Notes under the pieces: generated by a model
Told to the model about the DNA's origin: nothing
Databases searched by the model: none
Seen by the model: only the letters and a program-made list of their open reading frames with translations
Assembly (NCBI GenBank): GCA_015680685.1
Contig: MNCI01015542.1
Location: 565,792-629,791, forward strand
Direction: 5' to 3'
Length of the DNA: 64,000 nucleotides
From: Gnetum montanum
Lineage: Eukaryota > Streptophyta > Gnetopsida > Gnetales > Gnetaceae
Shown here: positions 34,961 through 46,184 of the stretch, in pieces
How positions within the stretch are numbered: the stretch's first letter is position 1
How the letters are laid out: the number at the start of each line of letters is the position of its first letter
Position numbers and translations under genes: made by a program

Positions 34961-35929
34961 CCCCCCAAAAGCTACTAAAGAAAAAAGAACAAAATGACCA
35001 TAGATCTACATGGAAGTGTCCTCATATCACCTATTAATGATTCCTCAACAACATTCCTAGTCAATGACCAATGACTTAAGTTATATAATCAACACCACAT
35101 TGAGGAACCTAGAAAAGATGAATTAATAGAGCTAAGTGATCCAACTTATCCCACTACAAATGAATTACATGAAAATCATTCATTAGAAGTATTAACTCTT
35201 AACTATACCCCTCAACCAAACCCTTTCATCATCGAATATAGTAATAAAATAATTATATTCAGTCTACAACTTTCACCTTGAAAAATGTAGAGGTCAATAG
35301 GACATTTTATTATGAGTTGGGACTATAAAGAATGCAAGGGAGAAGGACAACTCCTCCTACCTTGGAATAGGTAAGTGTAAACCCAAAATCTAGCTAAGGG
35401 TGAGCCTTAGACTAATAAGTGTCTTACACATAATAAATTTCATTATTTTTTTAAACAATATTCTTTAAGTACATTGTTCATAAGTTAGGGTGGCTTCATA
35501 GCCTAGTTTAACGTAATGTTTATTGGTTTTGGTTTCTATTAAATACTTACTTAGATGAGTCACTACGGTGGAACAGGTGTGTTATATTCAACCTTGTTTC
35601 TTCTATAGTGAAAAGCATCTATTTATATTAAGCCATGTGAGAAACCCTTATAAAATGAAATTGGCTCCCATAAGGACCTCATGATTGAAGCTGGTTAGAT
35701 ATTAACTTTCTTGCAAAAAAACGAAAAACAAAGAAAAGATGCAAAGAAAAAAGGAAAAAAAGAAAAGAAAATAAACAAAAAAAAAAGACCCCACAAGAAC
35801 CTTCAATCATGAGTTGAGCCCCTCTCCCACAAGAACCTTGAAACACCACTAATTTCAGCCTAGCACTTTGAATGGAAAATGACTCAAGCCCTTTCAAGCA
35901 TTCGGAAAAGAGAATTCTTGACCCACAAC
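34961..35929. other. Element G interior, unrecognised
   Basis: A short plus-strand protein-like stretch near 35080-35280 (KDELIELSDPTYPTTNELHE) is not recognised. An A-rich tract lies at about 35716-35790. Confidence 0.35.
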
Positions 35930-36720
35930 ATCAAGCTCAGATTATACAAATGCAGGGGCCATCAGAATCAAGTAAAGATACCCTCCTCTTCGTTTTCTTC
36001 GCAAAACCCAGGATAGGACAATGAAGATAATGTAACAAGTTGCAGTAGTTATGTGAGCTCATCGGATCTTTCCTACCTCAGAGATTTCCTGTTCGATTCG
36101 GCAAACTGTGCTTCAGACTTGTAAACCCTGCTACCCAAAGAAGGAGGTGATTTGGTAAAGAGTGCAGCAGAGACTCTACTAAAAGGGGTCGGTAAGGCCC
36201 ACTGGGTCACTGCTGGTCTGCTAGTGTTTGCTTTTGTATTAGAAAGAGCCGATATGATATCATTCAATCATAAAGAGTGCCTTGATTTATTGGATGAACT
36301 GTGTTGTCTTTGTGAATATGTTAAAGAAGTAAAGTAGCGGCCACCGTTAAAAGAAAGAATAGCAGAGCTCATAGAGGAATCTATCGCTTTGACTATCACA
36401 GGAACCATTACGTGCTGATCCCAGAGGCGATCATCGTGGTGGCATCATGGGGATTAAAGAACATTTGAAAACTATGCTGGAAATGTTAGAATTTGAAAGT
36501 GACAAAAAAAGTTGTTGCAGTAGTGCTGTTCGGATTGGAAGGGATAGGAAAGACAGTCCTGGGAGATCTAGTATACTGCAGCATTAACATTCCAAGATAT
36601 GGATTTTCAAAGGTGAAGCTATTTGAAAAAATTCATAGCAGACCCATGATCACAAAAGTTCAAAAAATAAATAAATCATGGATGATATCACAGACCAAGA
36701 ATTCGAGGAGCCAAGATTAG
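35930..36720 (+). pseudogene. NLR resistance-gene fragment (N-terminal helical domain and P-loop)
   Basis: Frame 36152-36337 gives VKSAAETLLKGVGKAHWVTA, then GLLVFAFVLERAD and ECLDLLDELCCL, and past a TAG (CAG-type) continues RPPLKERIAELIEESIALTI. This N-terminal helical style is seen in conifer NLRs. After frame changes comes MGIKEHLKTMLEMLEFESD (36447), and then, across an A7 run at about 36504-36511, VVAVVLFGLEGIGKTVLGDL, a good NB-ARC P-loop (GLEGIGKT). Nothing beyond the P-loop region is recognised. The fragment lies between element G's LTRs, so it is probably a captured host segment. Confidence 0.6.
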
Positions 36721-36784
36721 AAACTGAAGGGCAATACAGCCTACAAAGACAACGTGCCTATACCCAACGACAGAAATCTCCCCA

Positions 36785-37084
36785 ATGGCGGCAATCGCTG
36801 GAGCGACAAACATCATTGGCACTGAAAATGGATGCCTTTTTCCGTGCATCGCAGACACCATTGGCTTTGGGAATCATTACCCTCTCCAGTGCTTCGTAGA
36901 AATCACTTATATCAGGAATTGCTGCCCTGTTTGATGCCTCGCGGACAGCGCAAGCACCAGAAATTGCTGCCTCTGCCAACGCTCTATGAATAGCGTAAGC
37001 ATCAAAAATTATTGCTCCCTTTGGTGCTCCATGGACAGAACCCTCATCAAAAATCGTCGCTCCCTCAAGTGCTTTGCAGACACC
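36785..37084 (-). repeat. 45-bp minisatellite coding a 15-residue repeat (minus strand)
   Basis: The minus-strand frame 37102-36758 is open for 114 codons and contains six to seven 15-residue units of the form xVxxALxxAxIFDxx, e.g. GVCKALEGATIFDEG, SVHGAPKGAIIFDAY, AIHRALAEAAISGAC, AVREASNRAAIPDIS, DFYEALERVMIPKAN. I do not recognise the protein. The 45-bp period keeps the frame open by itself, so this may be only a minisatellite. A second imperfect repeat built on cgctgctgcttc follows at about 37165-37270. Confidence 0.6.
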
Positions 37085-37109
37085 ACCAAGGCTGAAAACC
37101 ATTGCCTCC

Positions 37110-37736
37110 TTTGGTTCCCCCTTTTTTTTGAGATCATCGCCCCTTCTGGCACTGTTATGGCCAGACCATCGCGCTGCTGCTTCTGTGCTCCCGCCGCGCT
37201 GCTACTTCGTGCCATCCGCTGACCGTCGCACTGTTGCTTCTATGCTTCCATCGTGCTGCTGCTTCAGGGTCATGCCACGTCGACCTATGTAGGCAACTAA
37301 ATGAAACCCTCATGGCCATTCTCCCTGTCTCACAGTTTTCGTTAAAACCTGTGTTGCGTGTCTTGCTGTCTACCGTCGTCGCCGTCATTGCAGGCACCAC
37401 TGGCAACTACCCTTCTCCTCCAATTTATATCCTGCATTACTTTGATGGCCAATAACGCCCACTCTTGATACAATGATCGTGAAAAGAATGAAGGCTCGGT
37501 TCAAAGTCCAGAAATCAGTACGATGGCAATGGGACATGAAAACCCATGCAAAATCAGGCCAAATATTCACCCATAAAAATAAAAATAAAAAATATATATA
37601 ATTTTTCAAGCAAGCCGGAGCTGGAGCTAATCTTTCTAAATTTTCTTTAAATTTTTATCGCTTGAGGGCTTGTTTTTCTAATTTTTTTATATTTTCATGG
37701 GCTTGAATGACCCACAAATTGTAAAATACATTGAAT
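37110..37736. other. Element G interior, no gene
   Basis: GCTGCTGCTT-rich first part, AT-rich second part. No gene seen. Confidence 0.35.
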
Positions 37737-38207
37737 CTAGTCAAAAAAGGGAAATATCCAGAGCACACAGCCAACTCATGCACAACTATCCAACATAGAT
37801 ACATTAAACCTGGTCAAAGAATGTAACTGCCCAAGCCTAGCCCAACCCTATAAATACCCTATCAATTCACACAAACTGAGNTAAGTCAAACGCCTAGCCC
37901 TGGAATGATATGACGCGATGATGTGACGATGAAATGGGATGAACGTGAGAAATACTTGGAAGCCAATAATCAAGTTTTTTGAGTGCCCAAGGATTGCAAA
38001 TTCTGTCTTTCTTCAGAGTTGTCAATCTCTCCTATTCTTTTGCCTCTTCCAATCTCCTCCTTTCTCAGTTTGTGTGAATTGATAGGGTATTTATAGGGTT
38101 GGGCTAGGCTTGGGCAGTTACATTCTTTGACCAGGTTTAATGTATCTATGTTGGATAGTTGTGCATGAGTTGGCTGTGTGCTCTGGATATTTCCCTTTTT
38201 TGACTAG
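37737..38207. other. Perfect 144-bp inverted repeat bounded by single Ns: probable reversed contig
   Basis: 37737-37880 is the exact reverse complement of 38064-38207. The left arm ends directly at the N at 37881 and the right arm ends directly at the N at 38208. The 326 nt between the Ns therefore look like a gap-filling contig placed in reverse, with its overlap to the left flank left untrimmed. Both arms contain the cctataaatacc TATA-type box (plus sense at about 37848). If reversed, the region would read as one continuous LTR-like promoter segment. Confidence 0.85.
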
Positions 38208-38208
38208 N

Positions 38209-39474
38209 TCTCAGGTGAAGGCAGGGTCAGATGTGGCTGCCTAACGATCTCTCGGTGTTTGTTTCCCTTCCAGCCTTACACCGACGATTTAGGTCAGTAC
38301 AAACCTTACAATTGGGATGATGCTCTAAGCTCACAATTTCAAGCATCCTACGAGAACCCCCTTTTGTAAGTAGGCTATTTAAGGGTTAAGCACCAATTAT
38401 GAATCTACTCTTGATGCCACTACCTTGGAACTTGGGTATAACATTGGTAGCGAAGGAGTCACTCATCCATAGTTGGTATTTTAATAAACATCTTTACCTT
38501 TAATCATTCCTTCTACTTTGTTATTAGTTACTTTACTTATGTTTCTTTGTACTTTTTAGACTATTTTTTTCTTTATTTTTTTTTTTTTGCACTTCTCATA
38601 TTATTATTTTTTTAGTTACCTAATTTTTACCTTTTGATATTCTTCTTTTTCATTTTTGAGTTATCATCCCATTTTTATTCTACATAGTCATCTCATTTGA
38701 CTAGTGGTGCTTTTGTGCATGGGTTTTCTTTGTGTTTCTCATCATGTCTTCCGTAGGTGTTAGTGGTCGAGATCCCTACTATGGTAGCTAATGATGGATA
38801 CTAACACTTGTTCATCCATTGCCTTTGGTTCTCTCTTAGTCTGGATATATAAAACTCAGGGCACTTCTTGCTCTTGGTATATCCTTTGATCATGTTTCCT
38901 TTTAATAATTTATCTTTACTAATTAACCTAAGTATGTTACATACCTTAGCTTAATTAGGGGGGGAGGATAACCATGTGGTAAGGGATATGATAGTAGGGT
39001 ATAACCAAATTAGAAGCTGAACCAAGAACAATTTAGGGAATGAGTCAGATGTAAGTAATGCATCTAGGATCCTTAAATCATAGGAGAGGTTTAAACCTTG
39101 AGGTTATAAGACATTCTTACATCTAATGAAGCAAACCTTGTGAGGTGATGTTATGCTCAAGCAATCCTAAGTAGGGCCTTTCTAATTGAGTTATATGTGG
39201 ACTCATATTCAAGAATAAGAATTTATCATCAAAAAGAGGAATAATCATATATACATACTTAATAAATAATTAGTGAATAAACATTTGCTTAATGAACAAG
39301 TTTAATTAATGTGTTAACCTAAAACATATATCTTGGAATAACAGTAGTATAATTTTATATATATATTAATATTTTATTTTTGCCTTTATGACCAAGCACT
39401 GGCCATAGGCTAGTCTGGAACTGTGTTGAACGCAAAAATTTGTTCAATTTTAATAAATATTGTTGTCAAACTTA
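38209..39474. other. Element G 3' interior with shared leader motif
   Basis: ctaacgatctctcggtg at 38241-38257 matches 9747-9763. The rest is T-rich and non-coding. A purine tract (ttagggggggaggat, about 38956-38970) could be the polypurine tract of G if its LTR begins there rather than at 39475. Confidence 0.35.
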
Positions 39475-40595
39475 TGCATTTTAATTAATTTCATTCTATA
39501 TTTCATATAGTTAATTGTTTATTTAATGATTATTTTATTTGTTCATGTAAGTGGTACATATTAGTTTATTATTATTTTATGATTAGTTAATTACAATGTA
39601 TTATTATATATAATAAGATTATATATACCTCATATAAATTATATTATATTATATATTTTACATAACTATATTATATGTGTATATATATTATATATGGTGA
39701 TAGGAAAGGAGGAGTTGCTACTAGATTTGAACTTGCCATTGTCGTTGTCATTGGATAACAATGCTAACAATGATGTTCCTAGAATTTTGCTAGTTGTGAG
39801 CTATCTAAATTATCTTCTTTATTTTTGCAATGTCTTTCCCACCATTTTTAGCAAATTCATGATAACAAAAATGCTAGATTTGGCACCTACACCAAAAATA
39901 ATGGATTGGTATCAAATTCTTTCATATCTATTTATTATTAAAATATTTATTTTTAAACATCGATGCAGGTAATGACATGGTGGAGATTGATGAGGATAAG
40001 GCACCAACCAAGACCATGGTAAAGAATTTCGTAGATTTATTTCTTCTTGGATAAATGCACCAGATATTATTGTAATATTTATTTTTAAACCTGGTGAAAG
40101 TATAAAAAAGGATTCATCAGGCACCAGAAAATTTAATTTTCTTTGGAAGAAAAAAGGAGATTATGCATACACATCAAAAGAAAATTCATTTCTATTGAGA
40201 AAACAAGAAGAAGGAGTTGATACCAATAAATTCCATGTCACATTGGAATGAATTATGCTTGAGATTTAGGCAAAATTGTAATTTAGGCAAGCCTCCTTTG
40301 TAATCTTTAAATTATTATTTATAATTCTAATTTGATTTAATTATAAATATTTATTTTTAAACTTATGATTAGAAGTTAGGATAAAGGTTTATAATTTTAC
40401 TTATGAGTGACAGGCACAAGTATGGAATTTAATTGAATTTAATTCTAATTGTTTATTGTCTTGATGATTTCTTTGACTTTTTAATCGTTCCTCCATGGGA
40501 TACGACTTGCGAATCAGTCACAGACGAGGTGACAATTTCTGCAATGAAATAAAAATAGAAAATAAATCCAGCATCAAATTTTTCCTAGCTCATCA
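39475..40595 (+). repeat. Right LTR of element G
   Basis: Matches 32012-33277 from tgcattttaattaat to the terminal catca, with internal deletions. It is followed directly by the resumed third ORF of the outer element. Confidence 0.8.
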
Positions 40596-41175
40596 GGTCT
40601 TACAAATGTCCATCAAGCTAAAATGATGAACAAAGACCTAAAAATCAAAGACCTCATGGAATACATGAGATTAGCAAATCTCCAATATGCTAATCTAGCC
40701 ATGCTTACAATAGGTAGATCTCGAAATGAACTAGAGTAATAAGTGATCATAGTTTATGCACTATATGAGAAAGAGTTTGCAACCAAGAAAGATGCCCAAC
40801 AAAAGTTACACATTGCAAAATTTGAACTTTAGGTAGTCAAGGCCAGCTACTAGGATCATAAGGATGTTGTAACAAATCTATCCTGCAAAATGATAGATTA
40901 TCAAGAGCTAAAAAAAGTGACCTAAGCATTTGAGGAAAAACAAGAACAGTTTGCAACATGGTATGTAAATGCAAATAATATGTTCTCACAATTACCTTAC
41001 CCATGAAAAGTATTGACTCTAGCCAACATTGTTGAATTTTACTGGACAATACATGATCCTAGATTAGAAGAAGAAAAGCTTTAGGCATTACTTAACCATT
41101 ATCAATTTTAGAAGCCTGATGATAAAGAAAAGAAACCAATGAAAGATCCATTGCCACCAGGGACATAAGGTTGCA
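40596..41175 (+). pseudogene. Third ORF of outer element, 3' part
   Basis: Resumes in one frame as VHQAKMMNKDLKIKDLMEYM, then RLANLQYANLAMLTIGRSRN, matching the HQAEVNNQDLQIQDLTKYM stretch of element E (48410-48500). Past stops come FEEKQEQFATWYVNANNMF and the end KPMKDPLPPGT, parallel to the C-terminus in E. About 60 codons present in E at this point are absent here. Coiled-coil character. It is non-functional through several TAG/TAA stops. Confidence 0.75.
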
Positions 41176-41352
41176 TCAAATTCAAAATTTTTGATTTGTT
41201 TTGTCTTATTTTATTATCATGTGTATCCATCATGCAATTCATGGTAATTTTGTAAACATCACTCAAAGCACAATGCGGCATTCATAGTAGAGTCAGTTAT
41301 GTAAATAAGTGATAATATTTAAGTTTGTATAAAATCCCACAAATTTTGTAAG

Positions 41353-41357
41353 GGACT
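41353..41357 (+). repeat. Target-site duplication of element E, left (ggact)
   Basis: ggact directly precedes the 5' LTR of E and recurs directly after its 3' LTR at 49930-49934. Confidence 0.85.
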
Positions 41358-42155
41358 TGATGAGTCGTCATTTGGGCGACCGCAATATCGCATATGCGAT
41401 ATCGCAACCTGTCTCCTCATCTATAAATAAGAGGTAGATAGATTAGTTAGGCATTCCTGAATTAGGAAGTAAGTCAGTTAGTTTGTAGTGTTTTCATTTC
41501 TTTCTCTCAACCCTTTTCCTCTCCGTGTATGCCTGCATTGTGGTGAATGTAATTGTACAACATCCTTTATTCGAGTGTGATGTACTTGGACATGCACATG
41601 ACCGGCAATAAAGATCGAGATTACTTCATCATTGCAACATTCACTTAGATTAATCATTTAATTAATTGTTATTTACTGCTTTCCTAGTTAATCTCTTTCA
41701 CCCTTAAACTCATTTTAAACGTAGAATGAGTACGACTTGATTACGAGCATTTAAGTGTGACTACTTGGAAACCCAGTAGTGTACCTAGGATCTATGCTTG
41801 GTAATCCCAGTGGTAGTCATGCATGAAGTCCAAGATGTGTATGGATAATCAAGGAACAGATGCTCATCACACTTAGGCTAGCTTATATTCTCTCATCCTT
41901 CTCTCCTAGCTTAATTAATATTACTTCTCATTGCCTTTAGGAGTAGCATTAGATTAGAAACCCATCATACACCTCACTCTTGACTAAACCATACGTGACA
42001 AAGCTAATACTAGTCTAGGTGGGAAGACAGCGAACTACGACCTAAGGCTAACTATTTAGATGCCACAACTAGTCCGTCTGCGAAGTTTGACTAGATTGCA
42101 CGTGTAACGCCCGTATTTGTATGGTTGAGTGTAGGGGGTACCTCGCCACTCATCA
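41358..42155 (+). repeat. 5' LTR of element E
   Basis: Starts tgatgagtcgtcatttgggc and ends cactcatca. It contains the palindrome tgcgatatcgca (41395-41406) and a TATA box ctataaataa (41421-41430). Confidence 0.92.
41395..41430 (+). promoter_or_regulatory. Palindrome and TATA box in element E 5' LTR
   Basis: A perfect 12-bp palindrome tgcgatatcgca stands 14 nt before ctataaataa. The same pairing recurs at the internal promoter (45676-45707). Confidence 0.65.
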
Positions 42156-42156
42156 T

Positions 42157-42174
42157 TGGCATCATTTCCAGGGA
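42157..42174 (+). other. Primer-binding site of element E, tRNA-Asp type
   Basis: tggcatcatttccaggga lies 1 nt after the LTR and aligns with the tRNA-Asp site with five substitutions, four of them transitions. Confidence 0.75.
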
Positions 42175-42296
42175 CGGTGCTAGTTATCTAGATTACTTAT
42201 ATCATAAAAGGTCACTGTAAGGGAATTAACGATATATCTTTTAGAAAGAAATAATTATTAAAAGTCACACATAATTTCACACACAACTTCACAACC

Positions 42297-44276
42297 ATGC
42301 CTCTCCTACAAGATCATGATAATGTCATACTTAGTGAGGAAGTTCATTGGATAACCAACGAACTATATGATGATGAAGATTGGAGTACACAACCTAAAGT
42401 GGGGGTTTCTTATAAACATGAATGAAATCAATGTCATCCCAACACATGAAAGTATAACTTACCCGATGATGATGAACCCCCACTGGCCACTACAAGCTTA
42501 ACGCAAATACAAGAGGTTGTTCGAATCTCACGTAGGCATTGTAAAGAGAGCCTTCTACCCAGGCTCGATTTAAACAACTTCCCTAATTTTTTAGGAGGCC
42601 ATGACTTAGATCCGCATCAACATTTACAAGCTTTCTACAATGCCTGCACGTGGAACAATATTGATAACGGGGTGGCAAAAACTCAAGCTCTTTCCTATGA
42701 CACTCGTTGGCTAAGCAAAAGTATGGTATAGATTGTTAAAACCAAATTCAATACGACGTTGTTCAAAAATGGTAGAACTCTTTAACAAAAAATATCAAAC
42801 CTATGTAAGAGTGTCAGCCTTGAGGAAACAAATCTAAGGATGGAAACAACCACAACATGAATCCTTGGACATGGCCTTAGAAAGATATTACGCATTGTTA
42901 AACAGCTGTCCAAGCCATGGGTTCTCTGAGGAAAGGCTAATGTACCATATCATTAATGGGCTATGTAATGAAACAAGAGAGACCTTAGGAATGTATGCCC
43001 AAGGTCAACTATACGAACTACAAACCCATCAAGTCCAAGAGCTTATTAAGCGGGTAGAAAAAGAAGAAGGAGAAATGGTTAGATGGGAGAGTGTTGAAAA
43101 ACATCAACAGGACCAAAATCTCAACTCAACAAAGGTCGATAATCACAAAAAGGAGAAATCAACCTACCACAAGGGGAAAGAACCATGTTTTTCAGCACAA
43201 CAATCGTTAGAAGAAGTCGAGGCAAAGGTCAATAAGATGCTAGAATGGACATATAAAAAGTGTGGAGAATTTATCAATATTATTGGAGATAGAGTTTTGA
43301 CAACCCAAGAAGCAGGACAAAACATTAGACAATCGGAAAGAAGGGATAAGGAAAATAAGATCTCAACTGCCAATCATACGTATGAATGCAACATATGGTC
43401 AATGCCCAATCTTTTCACATTTATATGAGCATTGGGAAAACATGTTACAGCCAGAGTTCATACAGAGATACTGTGTTCGATCACAGTGGCAACAATCCCA
43501 GTCGTGGGGGAGACCACCCCTAAACTGGAGACATCCTTCGTACCATCCGAACCTAAACACTTATCTTGTTCAACATCCTGTTTCCCCAATTGGGTCAACA
43601 TACTCTATCTCACTACATTACTATTTTCCCTAATACTATCAACCCATGTCCTCAACACAACCACCACCTTGTGCACCTTATACTCCTCCTAACTTTCAAC
43701 ATTCTCATTTTTTCCCTCCTTCTACATCGCCACCAACTATTCCTAAAGTGTCTGCACCACAGCAACAACCCCTGAACATCACTTGTGCTAATATTGCCAG
43801 TAGCAGTGAAAGACCTCAGCAACATCAAAGGCATCCCTTCTTTAGAAATGACCCTAGGAAGGGACAACACAATTTTGAGGCCATTACATCCTCCAACTTA
43901 GCACAAGTCCCACATTGTGGTGCACCCTTATTGTCGAACCCAACACCTCATGTAACTGCATCAGGGCCACCAACTCACACTCCAACAATCATACGGCCCA
44001 ATGAACACAGGAATGGAGAGTGACAACCCAATCCTTGCATACCATCTTCCGGTCACAAACATCATAGTGGGTCAACTCTTCATCCAAGAACCACATCTTA
44101 CAAATTCCCCCACTATGCTTACTATAATCAGGTGTGTGAACCCCGATGGGGTAAATATGACCCAGTCTGAATATTTACAACATGCAAGGATCCTCAACTT
44201 CCATTCATTAATCCTTGCCATCCTCAACCAATTAGTTATGGGGGATATTCCCCATTCTAATAACAAGCAGGATTAA
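42297..44276 (+). pseudogene. Athila gag of element E (frameshifted)
   Basis: ATG 42297 gives MPLLQDHDNVILSEEVHW. Then come DDEPPLATTSLTQIQEVVRI and the Gag core LNNFPNFLGGHDLDPHQHLQ, AFYNACTW. After a frame change near 42720-42770, the long open frame 42865-43428 carries MALERYYALLNSCPSHGFSE, GLCNETRETLGMYAQGQLYE and VQELIKRVEKEEGEM. The C-terminal part (43430-44030) is rich in Pro, Gln and His. A TAA at about 42835 fits a former CAA. Compared with the outer element, the Arg-rich insertion near the N-terminus is absent. Confidence 0.75.
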
Positions 44277-45627
44277 TAACCATTTTTTATTTTCTTTAAT
44301 TTTACAACTTTTTGTTTTCCAGTTTTTCATTTTTCAATTTCTTGTTTTATCTTTTTTTCTTTTTGTCCTTTTACGTTTTTTATATATAAGTAATCTCATC
44401 TATGAATAAAGCACTCATGTGGATCATTGATTGAGGTGTGTTCTATGTTGTCAAGTCTCAAGTGATCAATTATTGGGACAGTGAGCCCATTGCACCCACT
44501 CATCCACTCTACAAATAAGAGGTTCTGTTCGAGGGTACAGTGATATTCTTGACATTTTTAAAACTTAAAATTAATTTTGTGTTCATTGTACCTAGAATGA
44601 AGAAGGATGGACCAAGAGGGAATGATTAGGGTGTGACATCAAGGGGACTTGCGGATTCTCTTTGGTGATGTTTGTGGAAGTTATCATGCAACACGGTTGT
44701 ACTAAGATCCTTGTAGATCTAATGAAAAATTGGAGTAAGAGTAATCAAAAGGGCACTCAAAAATCCAATGTTGTTCTAGGGGGTCCCACTGGAAAGGCAT
44801 GCACCCATGTCTGATCGTTAGCAGCTTCTCTGGATTTAGCAATAAAAAAAACAAAAAGAAAAGAAAAAAAGAGTGCCATAAAACAAAAATCACTCCTCCC
44901 TTGAATAAAATGCGAAGTGATCATATGCCTTGTTGTTATGGTACTCTCATAGTTGTTCATCATGGGATGAAACAATGCGGTGTCACTGATCAGAGGAATG
45001 GACTTGGTCCTGATCTTGGAACGACGAGTTAATGACACCTTAATCATGCTTTACACGCAGGATTCACTGTGCCATGGGTCAGTTACCTCATGTCCTAATC
45101 TCTACAATCCCTTTCTATAATTCGTCTTATCTCATTGTTCGCGTAATTGTAACTCGTGTCATGTGTAATATAGAATTCTTACCTCATTCTGGTGATAATT
45201 ACATGTGTGTGTTTTGTGGAATTAGTGTGGATTCCATTTAACCCTTCTAGTGCCCACGGACACTTTAAGTGTGGTTACACAAGGGCATTATAGGTTAGAA
45301 CCTTCTTTGGGGAGGACCCACTTGTGTAAACTTTTGTAATCTTCACTTATGACATAGCTCACCCACACCATTTCTTACCCTCAGCATAATTTTTAAATGA
45401 TTTTCTTTCCCTACTACTATCCCTCTGAATAATGACGTTCCTATGTACCATTACATAGCCTTTTTCTCTACCACCTGAGGTTTTATTGATCATTTCCACA
45501 CCATCATAATTATCTGTGCCTTCAAAACCATCTAATTACCCTAGCAACCTTTAACATGTGCCACATGTCCTTGCTTTCATATTTTATTTTCCAAAAAACC
45601 CTAAAAATTTGGTTTTTTCGCTCGGGC
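44277..45627 (+). other. Post-pol non-coding region of element E
   Basis: T-rich start followed by text shared with 27721-29395 of the outer element. It contains no gene. The absence of pol before it marks a deletion. Confidence 0.5.
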
Positions 45628-45708
45628 CTAAAACATTGATAGGCTGTGATATCACGGCCAATGCGATATTGTGTATGCGATATCGCATCCCTCCAACCTA
45701 TAAATAGG
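45628..45708 (+). promoter_or_regulatory. Internal promoter ahead of third ORF, element E
   Basis: The palindromes gtgatatcac and tgcgatatcgca (45676-45687) stand 10 nt before ctataaatag (45698-45707). The second palindrome and the TATA spacing copy the arrangement of E's LTR, although the surrounding sequence is not a full LTR. The TATA box is followed at once by the poly-C run and N. Confidence 0.55.
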
Positions 45709-45713
45709 CAACC

Positions 45714-45714
<1 letters not shown>

Positions 45715-45756
<42 letters not shown>

Positions 45757-45757
45757 N
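45715..45757. other. 42-nt poly-C run ending in an N
   Basis: A pure C tract from 45715 to 45756 next to an N at 45757, inside otherwise ordinary sequence. The outer element has no such run at the equivalent place. It is probably a collapsed or failed assembly segment. Confidence 0.7.
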
Positions 45758-46117
45758 CAGGGGAGTTTTTCAAATTTTTCTCTATGACTTGCGAGTGTGA
45801 CACCTTTGCTTTTCAACCCCTATCTCGCTTGCTGGTACTTCGATTTTAATTCCATCTGAACCTACTTGAACTCGAAGTGTTCAGCTTAGTCATGGGGGAG
45901 GGAAACCTTTTGAAAAGCATCTAAATTTTTTGGAATTTATCATCACCCAAAGGACATTATTAAGGGTAATTAGTTGTGAATGAAATGTGCCAAAAAATCA
46001 TTTAACCCTTTAGGTACACCAGGAGATTAAAATTGGAAACCACCTAAGTAAAACAGACTCATTATTACAATCTTTCGGGCAATGTCACACGGAGATTAAA
46101 AAAATTAATCAATTAAG

Positions 46118-46184
46118 GTAAGAAGTAAGGTATAACTTAACATCAAAAACAACCTTACTAACGCTTGGCCCTGTGTGATTATAG
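46118..46184 (+). other. Candidate leader intron before third ORF, element E
   Basis: Donor attaag|gtaagaag and acceptor tgattatag directly before ATG 46185, matching donor and acceptor words in the outer element. At 67 nt it is near the lower size limit for plant introns. Confidence 0.35.

Larger units (their letters stand above)
32012..40595 (+). mobile_element. Element G: non-autonomous LTR retrotransposon inside the outer third ORF
   Basis: Direct repeats 32012-33277 and 39475-40595 end in ...ctcgtca / ...ctcatca and share text throughout (both begin tgcattttaattaat). A tRNA-Asp-like primer site follows the left repeat. The interior has no gag or pol that I recognise, but it carries a LINE 3' fragment, an NLR gene fragment, a 45-bp minisatellite and an LTR-like piece. 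Flanks attag and ggtct do not match, and about 180 bp of the host ORF (judged against element E) is missing, so the left end is probably truncated. Confidence 0.75.

Noticed and set aside
37737-38207. A real long palindrome or foldback element
   Set aside because: Arms are perfectly identical and end exactly at the two Ns, which fits contig overlap rather than biology.
45522-45849. Glycine-rich or proline-rich small proteins over the poly-C tract
   Set aside because: They are translations of an assembly-suspect homopolymer.
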